Source: an uncultured Clostridia bacterium (lineage in GTDB: Bacteria; Bacillota; Clostridia; Oscillospirales; Oscillospiraceae). From it: a stretch of DNA of 17,011 nucleotides. The position numbers and the translations under genes were made by a program. Where the stretch lies: positions 1 to 17,011 of the forward strand of contig CAMVJF010000014.1 of assembly GCA_947167725.1 (NCBI GenBank). Reading direction: 5' to 3'. A model generated the notes under the pieces. That model had not been told where the DNA came from and ran no database searches. It saw only the letters and a program-made list of their open reading frames with translations. This document shows positions 11,967 to 17,011 of the stretch, piece after piece. The first letter of the stretch is position 1, and every line of letters begins with the position of its first letter.

Positions 11967-14009
11967 TTATTGAGCGAGGACTGCCGCCTCTGTTTCAGGC
12001 TGCTGCTCCGGTATGATTACCGGGTCAGGCAGGATCTTCTGCCCGTTATAGGTCGGGTGGTAGGTCGGGACCATCCGTTCGACACTGCTTCGGATCGCTG
12101 GATCGTTGCGGTATGCGACCTCAATAAGGTCTCCCAGATCCTGCAGGAAACGCTCCGTGTCAAAGGGGATCGGACAGCCGATGTGGATAAGCTTGTTCTC
12201 AGTCCTCTTGAGCCCTTCCTCGGCCATCAGCTTTTCCTCATACAGCTTCTCACCGGGACGCAGACCGATATATTCGATCGGGATATCCACGTCGGGTTTG
12301 AGGCCGGACATGCGAATGAGGTTGCGAGCCAGGGTATCGATCTTAACGGGGCTGCCCATATCCAGCACAAATATCTCTCCGCCATGAGCATACGTGCCGG
12401 CCAGCATGACGAGACTGACCGCCTCGGGAACTGTCATAAAGTAGCGGATGATATCGGGATGCGTGACCGTAACAGGTCCGCCGCGCTCGATCTGACGCTT
12501 GAAGATCGGGACGACCGAACCGTTTGAACCGAGGACATTTCCGAAACGGACGGCAACGAATTCGGTTTTGATACCGTGCATGAACTCAGGCTGACGCTCC
12601 TCGTTTTCTCCCTTCTGCTCTCTGTGCTGATAAAGCGGCGGGATCTCATCCGCGCGGCCGGCCTTGATTTTGGCGTCAAAGCTCTGAATGACCATCTCGC
12701 ACAGGCGCTTGCTGGCTCCCATGATGTTTGTGGGATTGACGGCCTTATCCGTGCTGATGAGCACAAAGCGCTCGCAGCCGTGCATCATCGCCGCGTATGC
12801 AGTCTTGTAGGTTCCGATCGCATTGTTTTTGATCGCTTCGCAGGGACTGTCCTCCATAAGCGGGACATGCTTGTGCGCGGCGGCATGATAAACGATCTCG
12901 GGCCGGTAATCGGCAAAGACCTGATTGATCCTGCGACTGTCACGTACCGAGCCGATCAGGACGACGAGGTCGAGCGAGGGGTACTTGTTTTTCAGCTCGA
13001 GCTGTACGTCGTAAGTGCTATTCTCGTAGATATCGAAAATGATCAGGCGCTTTGGGTCGTGGCCGGCGATCTGACGGCAGAGCTCCGAGCCAATGCTCCC
13101 GCCGCCGCCGGTCACAAGTACGGTTTTTCCGTTGATAAACTCAAAGACCTCGCGCAAATCGGGCTTGATGGGATCGCGCCCAAGCAGGTCCTCGATGGAA
13201 ACGTCGCGCAAAGCGCTGGCGGTGAGCTGACCTGTAAAGAACTGATACATGCCGGGCAGGTTTTTGATCTCGCAGTCTGTCTCGTTGCAGATGCTGAGGA
13301 TATCGCGTCTCTCCGCCATCGTGGCGCTCGGGATCGCGAGGAAGATCTTGTTGATCTTGAACTTCTCGACCGCCTCGAGGATCGATTCGCGTCCGCCGTA
13401 GACCCGGACGTTTTCGATGTACCGGCCCCATTTGTTGGAGTTGTCGTCGATGATGCAGACGACCCTGCCGCTGGAGAGACCCGCGTTGACGTCGCGAAGG
13501 ATCATCTGTCCCGCGGCACCTGCGCCGATAAGGAGGATCCGGTCAGTTCCCCGCTTGGCGCCTCTGTTGAGGAAAAACAGCGCGAACCGGTAAGAAAAAC
13601 GGATCGCAAGAACAAACATCAACTGCAGGATCGCACCGATCCCGTAGTATGAGATCGGCATGCGGTAATAGAAAAGCAGCGTGATGACCGTGTGCAGCGC
13701 GGAGGCCGCGAAGGAGGCGACCGTCACGCGCGACAGCTCGGGGAAGCTGGCAAAGCGCCAGATGCTCTTATACAGGCCGAACAGGATAAAGATCGCGAGA
13801 CAGATCCCGGCGTAAAGCGGGGCGAAGCGCTGCCACGCGCCGAAATACACCCTGGGGATCTGCGAAAAGCGAAAATCGAATCGAAGCAGAAGGCCGAGAA
13901 AGTATGCCGCACTGACTGCAATAACGTCATAACAGCCGATCAACACTGCGATTTTGACCCAGTGCTGCAGCCGAATAGTCTTTTTTTCTTTCTTATTGCC
14001 AGTCATCAT
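11967..14009 (-). CDS. Membrane nucleoside-diphosphate-sugar 4,6-dehydratase (CapD/WbpM/PglF type)
   Basis: This 680-residue protein has four N-terminal membrane helices (about 18-42, 65-80, 96-115, 122-146), a first Rossmann domain (LLIGAGAAGQMIL at 159-171), and a C-terminal extended SDR domain. The SDR domain has TGGGGSIGSE at 300-309, the STDKAVNPTNIMGASKR motif at 419-435 with the family's D421/K422 and K434, and RFGNVLGSNGSV at 488-499. It probably makes a UDP-4-keto-6-deoxy-HexNAc for capsule or glycoprotein sugars. An unusually polar segment at about 449-481 interrupts the SDR domain. The ATG pair at 14004-14009 is preceded only by a weak ribosome site. It is a separate transcript from tyrS, with a terminator and promoter in the 148-base gap, and probably leads into the vanZ-like gene. 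Family confident; exact sugar unknown. Confidence 0.92.
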   Translation of the reverse strand: MMTGNKKEKKTIRLQHWVKIAVLIGCYDVIAVSAAYFLGLLLRFDFRFSQIPRVYFGAWQRFAPLYAGICLAIFILFGLYKSIWRFASFPELSRVTVASFAASALHTVITLLFYYRMPISYYGIGAILQLMFVLAIRFSYRFALFFLNRGAKRGTDRILLIGAGAAGQMILRDVNAGLSSGRVVCIIDDNSNKWGRYIENVRVYGGRESILEAVEKFKINKIFLAIPSATMAERRDILSICNETDCEIKNLPGMYQFFTGQLTASALRDVSIEDLLGRDPIKPDLREVFEFINGKTVLVTGGGGSIGSELCRQIAGHDPKRLIIFDIYENSTYDVQLELKNKYPSLDLVVLIGSVRDSRRINQVFADYRPEIVYHAAAHKHVPLMEDSPCEAIKNNAIGTYKTAYAAMMHGCERFVLISTDKAVNPTNIMGASKRLCEMVIQSFDAKIKAGRADEIPPLYQHREQKGENEERQPEFMHGIKTEFVAVRFGNVLGSNGSVVPIFKRQIERGGPVTVTHPDIIRYFMTVPEAVSLVMLAGTYAHGGEIFVLDMGSPVKIDTLARNLIRMSGLKPDVDIPIEYIGLRPGEKLYEEKLMAEEGLKRTENKLIHIGCPIPFDTERFLQDLGDLIEVAYRNDPAIRSSVERMVPTYHPTYNGQKILPDPVIIPEQQPETEAAVLAQ

Positions 14010-14085
14010 TCTTTATCCGCCTGTCTTTTCGCTGTCGAATCTTGGCACCCCGTCAGATCGCGCAGCATATACCTTATTGGATTAT

Positions 14086-14114
14086 AGGATAGCATAAGAC
14101 GCAGGATATTGCAA
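14086..14114 (-). promoter_or_regulatory. Promoter candidate for the 4,6-dehydratase gene
   Basis: On the minus strand TTGCAA (14109-14114), 17 bases, then TATCCT (14086-14091) preceded by TGC, giving an extended -10. A TATAAT at 14081-14086 overlaps but lacks a matching -35. Confidence 0.55.
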
Positions 14115-14151
14115 GACAAAGGGCGTGGGGAACGATCCGTTCCTCACGCCC
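14114..14151 (-). terminator. Intrinsic terminator after tyrS
   Basis: GGGCGTG and GGAACG (14121-14127, 14129-14134) pair with CGTTCC and CACGCCC (14138-14143, 14145-14151) through one G-T pair, around a 3-base loop. On the minus strand the stem runs into TTTGTCTT. It lies 6 bases after the tyrS stop. Confidence 0.85.
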
Positions 14152-14157
14152 TCGCGG

Positions 14158-15378
14158 TCATTTCAGGATGACCTTGCGGAAGTTTTTCTTACCGCGTTTG
14201 AGCACCACGCCGCCGTGCAGCTCGTCCGCAGAAAAGCTCAAGGTAAAATCGGTGACCTTCTTATCGTTCACCGTAACGCCTCCCTGCTGGATGTTGCGCC
14301 GCGCGTCGGACTTCGACGGGCAAAGCTCGCTTCTCACAAGCAGCGTAAGGATATCGGCCGCTCCATCCGTGAGTTCGCTCTCGTTGATCTCCGTCGTCGG
14401 CATCTCACCGCCTTCGCCGCCGCCGAAAAGCGCTTTGGCAGAGGTCTCGGCCTTTTTTGCCTCCTCTTCTCCGTGAACCATGGCGGTCAGCTCATAAGCG
14501 AGGATCTCCTTGGCGCGGTTGATGAGGCTTCCGTCCCAGTTCTGCATCTCGCGGATCTGCTCGAGCGGCAGAAAGGTCAGCATACGGATGCACTTCATTA
14601 CGTCCGCATCGTCGACATTGCGCCAGTACTGGTAGAAATCATAGGGAGAGGTCTTGTTCGGATCGAGCCATACGGCATTTCCGGCAGTCTTGCCCATCTT
14701 CTTGCCCTGGGAATCGGTCAGAAGCGTGATCGTCATCGCGTGCGCGTCCTTGCCAAGCTTGCGGCGGATCAGCTCTGTTCCGCCGAGCATATTGCTCCAC
14801 TGATCGTCGCCGCCGAACTGCATGTTGCAGTCGTAGTGTTGGAAAAGGTAGTAGAAGTCGTAGGACTGCATGATCATGTAGTTGAACTCCAGAAAGCTTA
14901 GTCCTTTTTCCATGCGCTGCTTGTAGCACTCGGCGCGCAGCATATTATTGACAGAAAAGCATGCGCCCACCTCGCGCAGCAGATCGACGTAGTTTAGATT
15001 CAGCAGCCAATCGGCGTTATTGATCATCATCGCTTTGCCTTCGCCAAAGTCGATGAAGCGCTCCATCTGGCGTTTGAAGCATTCAGCGTTGTGCTCAATG
15101 TCCTCACGCGTGAGCATTTTTCGCATGTCCGTCCGGCCGGATGGGTCGCCGATCATGGTCGTCCCTCCTCCAATCAGCGCGATCGGACGGTTTCCTGCCA
15201 TCTGCAGCCGCTTCATCAGCGTAAGCGCCATAAAGTGTCCGGCAGTCAGGCTGTCCGCCGTACAGTCAAAGCCAATGTAGAACACGGCCTTGCCGTTGTT
15301 GATCATATTCCGGATCTCTTCCTCGTTCGTGACCTGCGCGATCAAACCGCGCTCGACGAGTTCTTCGTAAATACCCAT
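14158..15378 (-). CDS. tyrS: Tyrosyl-tRNA synthetase
   Basis: This 406-residue class I aminoacyl-tRNA synthetase charges tRNA-Tyr. The HIGH-type motif is T45-A-G-H48 in DSLTAGHF, and the KMSKS-type loop is K227-M-G-K-T231. GIGFDCTADSL-like residues 35-44, GDPSGR at 77-82 and NNADWL at 120-125 are typical of bacterial TyrRS, as is QFGGDDQW at 187-194. The C-terminal S4 RNA-binding domain covers about 345-406 (SKSDARRNIQQGGVTVN). The start ATG follows AGGGAG, which overlaps the stop of the upstream gene. It is the second gene behind a T-box leader whose specifier reads UAC (Tyr), so low tyrosine charging should raise its expression. A terminator follows directly. Length is usual and nothing is missing. 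Confidence 0.97.
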   Translation of the reverse strand: MGIYEELVERGLIAQVTNEEEIRNMINNGKAVFYIGFDCTADSLTAGHFMALTLMKRLQMAGNRPIALIGGGTTMIGDPSGRTDMRKMLTREDIEHNAECFKRQMERFIDFGEGKAMMINNADWLLNLNYVDLLREVGACFSVNNMLRAECYKQRMEKGLSFLEFNYMIMQSYDFYYLFQHYDCNMQFGGDDQWSNMLGGTELIRRKLGKDAHAMTITLLTDSQGKKMGKTAGNAVWLDPNKTSPYDFYQYWRNVDDADVMKCIRMLTFLPLEQIREMQNWDGSLINRAKEILAYELTAMVHGEEEAKKAETSAKALFGGGEGGEMPTTEINESELTDGAADILTLLVRSELCPSKSDARRNIQQGGVTVNDKKVTDFTLSFSADELHGGVVLKRGKKNFRKVILK

Positions 15379-15392
15379 GTTAAAATATCTCC

Positions 15393-15788
15393 CTATTCCT
15401 TATTCAGCAGTTTTTGTACTGTCTCCGCGCCAAAAGCGATCAGCTCGTCGCAGGAGACGCCCTCACGCTTGAGTTCCAGGCAGCGCAGCATTCCGTATTT
15501 CTCACGAAACGCGCCGGTGCATTGTTTCGTCAACGACGCGATGCGCATACCGGCCTCTCGATCCGAGCCGTCGACAAGCGGAGCCGCCACTCCGAGCGCC
15601 ATAACGGCGCCCGAGATCGCACCGCAGATCTCACCGCAGCGCACGCCGCCGCCAAAACCTCCGGCGACAGCCAGCGCTGTCTCTCGCTCCAGTCCCGTAT
15701 ACTTCCCGCAGGCGCACAGAACGCACTGCGCACAGTTAAAGCCCTCGGCGTGCAGACGGACGGCCTCTTCCTTGATACCCACTATCAT
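15393..15788 (-). CDS. C_GCAxxG_C_C family putative redox-active protein
   Basis: This protein of about 131 residues belongs to the small Cys-rich family with CGxxCGAxxG: here C51-G-E-I-C55-G-A-I-S-G60. Additional cysteines are C19, C22, C25, C27, C90, C103 and C113, suitable for binding a metal cluster or undergoing thiol redox change. The family's biochemical role is not established as far as I know. ATG 15788 is used, but AGGGGAG is only 3 bases before it; GTG at 15782 has better spacing, so the true start is uncertain by two codons. It is the first gene behind the tyrosine T-box and 14 bases before tyrS, so its level should follow tyrosine tRNA charging. That placement is the only functional hint. 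Confidence 0.85.
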   Translation of the reverse strand: MIVGIKEEAVRLHAEGFNCAQCVLCACGKYTGLERETALAVAGGFGGGVRCGEICGAISGAVMALGVAAPLVDGSDREAGMRIASLTKQCTGAFREKYGMLRCLELKREGVSCDELIAFGAETVQKLLNKE

Positions 15789-15802
15789 CAACTCCCCTGC
15801 GA

Positions 15803-15841
15803 AATAATAAACCCCCTGCCCCGATCATTGGGGGCAGAGGG
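15803..15841 (-). terminator. T-box regulated terminator
   Basis: The minus strand reads CCCTCTGCCCC, an 8-base loop, GGGGCAGGGGG, then TTTATTATTT: a stable 11-bp stem with one wobble and a U-rich tail. Its 5' arm (CCCTCTG) can alternatively pair with CAGAGG beside the T-box sequence, giving the antiterminator. Confidence 0.9.
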
Positions 15842-16068
15842 CAAAAATGCGGTACCACCTCTGCGTGTCTTTGCTCTCGCGGGCAAAGACCTCGACAAGT
15901 GAAGGATCACTTATTCGCTTTATCGGGCGAAACCCGTTCCACCCTACTCATTTCTTTTCAGACGGACCGCTCCGGACTGTATTGCGGCACCTTCCTCTCC
16001 CCCTCTCAGCCCTGTGGGGTCTCTCTGTGCAGGAATGTGCGCCGCGTCTGTCCTTCGACGCGTTAACG
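15804..16068 (-). promoter_or_regulatory. Tyrosine T-box riboswitch leader
   Basis: The leader contains the T-box sequence GGTGGTACCGC (complement of 15849-15859) immediately before the terminator. Upstream elements on the minus strand: stem I with GGAC/GTCC below the specifier loop and GCGGC/GCCGC above it; a 3' loop side AATACA (15978-15983) with specifier UAC at 15979-15981 followed by a purine; distal GAGAG and CTGAGAG motifs; a GAGTAGG stem II element near 15945-15951; hairpin AAGTGA/TCACTT (15897-15912); and hairpin GTCTTTGC/GCAAAGAC (15867-15890). Uncharged tRNA-Tyr should stabilise the antiterminator and allow transcription of the redox-type gene and tyrS. The specifier reading agrees with the downstream synthetase. 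Confidence 0.93.
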
Positions 16069-16074
16069 GATTGG

Positions 16075-16103
16075 ATTATACTAAAAGTCTCCTTGCCTGT
16101 CAA
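16075..16103 (-). promoter_or_regulatory. Consensus sigma-A promoter of the T-box operon
   Basis: On the minus strand TTGACA (16098-16103), exactly 17 bases, and TATAAT (16075-16080): both boxes perfect. The -35 box lies inside the end of recN and the -10 box abuts its stop codon. Confidence 0.95.
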
Positions 16104-17010
16104 GCACACTTTTTTTATAGCTCTCACAGGCGGCGAGCTGTTCTTCCGCGCTTGCAAGAGTAAGAAGCGTAACGTTGTCGCCGCCATGAAGTCGAGCGAG
16201 TTCCTGTTTGCGTCCCTCGCGGTCGAGGGGCGTGACTTCGGTATACGTCCGGCCCTCCCGTTCGCTCTTTGCGATCACGAAGTGACTGTCCGCCATCGCT
16301 GCGATCTGCGGCAAATGCGTGACGCACATGACCTGTTTACCCAGGGAAACATTGTAGAGCTTCTCCCCGACACGCTGCGCAGCAATGCCGGAAACGCCGC
16401 TGTCGATCTCGTCGAAGATCATGGTCGGGACCGGATCGTTTTCGGCAAAAACGTTTTTCATCGCAAGCATGATGCGGCTCAATTCTCCGCCCGATGCAAT
16501 GCGGCTGATGCGTCCGAGCTCTTCTCCTGCATTTGCAGACATGATAAAACGCACCATGTCACAGCCTTTCGAGCCGAAGCCCTCCGCATTATCCACTGCG
16601 GAAAACTCAACGGCAAATCGAACAGACGGCATGGACAGATCACGAAGTTCCGCCACGATGCGCTTTTCAAGCTCGTCTGCGCTCTTCTTTCTTGCCTCGC
16701 TCAAAGTCTGTGCCTCGACGCGGCAGCGCTGTGTCGCGATATCCAATTCTTTTTCGAGCCGGGTAAGGCTTTCGTCCGCCCCTTCGAGTTCGTCAAGTTT
16801 TCTTTGAGACTCCTCAAGCAATGCGAGCAGTCCCGCCTCATCGCAATTATACTTGCGCTGAAGCTTATTGAGAAGTGACAGGCGGTTTTCCAGTCTGTCG
16901 TATTCATCGGGCGAGAAATCCAGCTGATCGCGCAGATCTCTCAGCAGCTCAGCGGCATCGGTCAAAGAAAACACCGCGTCGCGTATACTCCTGACGCTGC
17001 TCTCGAGCTC
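16081..17010 (-). CDS. recN: DNA repair protein RecN, C-terminal part (partial)
   Basis: The frame is open to the right edge (309 visible residues). An internal GTG at 16974 is not the start, since the upstream codons ELESSVRSIRDA continue the RecN sequence. The visible part holds the end of the coiled-coil region and the C-terminal ABC-type ATPase lobe: signature ASGGELSRIMLAMKNV, Walker B MIFDEIDSGVSG, the D-loop/His switch region VMCVTHLPQIAAMADSHF, and a C-terminal tail with ARLHGGD. RecN is a cytosolic SMC-like ATPase acting early in double-strand break repair. No terminator follows; the T-box leader begins directly after the stop, so read-through transcripts would be controlled by the T-box terminator. 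Confidence 0.95.
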   Translation of the reverse strand, partial: ELESSVRSIRDAVFSLTDAAELLRDLRDQLDFSPDEYDRLENRLSLLNKLQRKYNCDEAGLLALLEESQRKLDELEGADESLTRLEKELDIATQRCRVEAQTLSEARKKSADELEKRIVAELRDLSMPSVRFAVEFSAVDNAEGFGSKGCDMVRFIMSANAGEELGRISRIASGGELSRIMLAMKNVFAENDPVPTMIFDEIDSGVSGIAAQRVGEKLYNVSLGKQVMCVTHLPQIAAMADSHFVIAKSEREGRTYTEVTPLDREGRKQELARLHGGDNVTLLTLASAEEQLAACESYKKSVLDRQGDF

Positions 17011-17011
17011 C

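Noticed and set aside
12576..13652. Plus-strand open frame of about 358 codons
   Set aside because: It is antisense to the well-supported 4,6-dehydratase and has no coherent motifs.
15847..16878. Plus-strand open frame of about 343 codons
   Set aside because: It lies over the T-box leader and recN on the opposite strand; both are strongly supported.
1..17011. CRISPR array, tRNA, rRNA, insertion sequence or prophage genes
   Set aside because: I saw no regularly spaced repeats, tRNA-like cloverleaf, rRNA sequence, transposase or integrase.

Overview
The window reads as a chromosomal segment of a Gram-positive, spore-forming, anaerobic Clostridia-type bacterium with moderately high GC. An Oscillospiraceae-like host is my inference. 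The support is a PdaB-type sporulation deacetylase, a tyrosine T-box leader, strong AGGAGG ribosome binding sites, some TTG starts, and many Fe-S flavoproteins with no aerobic respiratory genes.

Layout. Positions 1-937 (+) hold the 3' end of a large Fe-S/FAD oxidoreductase gene coupled to hypA. Positions 1051-1758 (+) encode an acyl-ACP thioesterase. Positions 1759-2838 (+) hold a candidate 34-residue membrane peptide and pdaB, whose ribosome binding site lies in a perfect 11-bp hairpin. Positions 2882-10489 (-) form a tight six-gene cluster, in transcription order: a phytoene-desaturase-like FAD oxidoreductase, an FNR-type reductase with a 2Fe-2S domain, the aconitase X large subunit, the aconitase X small subunit, an 894-residue multi-cluster Fe-S/FAD oxidoreductase, and a second hypA. 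A divergent FadR/FCD-type regulator follows at 10713-11417 (+). Each of the two divergent promoters carries one TGGTNNNACCA operator. The remainder is on the minus strand: vanZ-like (11374-11895), a nucleoside-diphosphate-sugar 4,6-dehydratase (11967-14009), tyrS (14158-15378), a C_GCAxxG_C_C redox-type protein (15393-15788), a T-box leader with a UAC specifier and a consensus promoter, and the 3' part of recN (16081-17010).

How the genes fit together. The 2882-11417 block is the interesting part. It looks like a regulated catabolic or redox pathway in which a dehydratase (aconitase X) is encoded with three flavin/Fe-S electron-transfer proteins and a HypA-like metallochaperone, under a ligand-sensing FCD repressor. 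I do not recognise the substrate. The oxidoreductase-hypA pair occurs twice, at 3-937 and 2882-5915, on opposite strands and flanking the thioesterase and pdaB. This points to a duplicated functional unit not obviously tied to hydrogenase. The right half is mostly housekeeping: tRNA charging under T-box control, surface glycan sugar synthesis and DNA repair.
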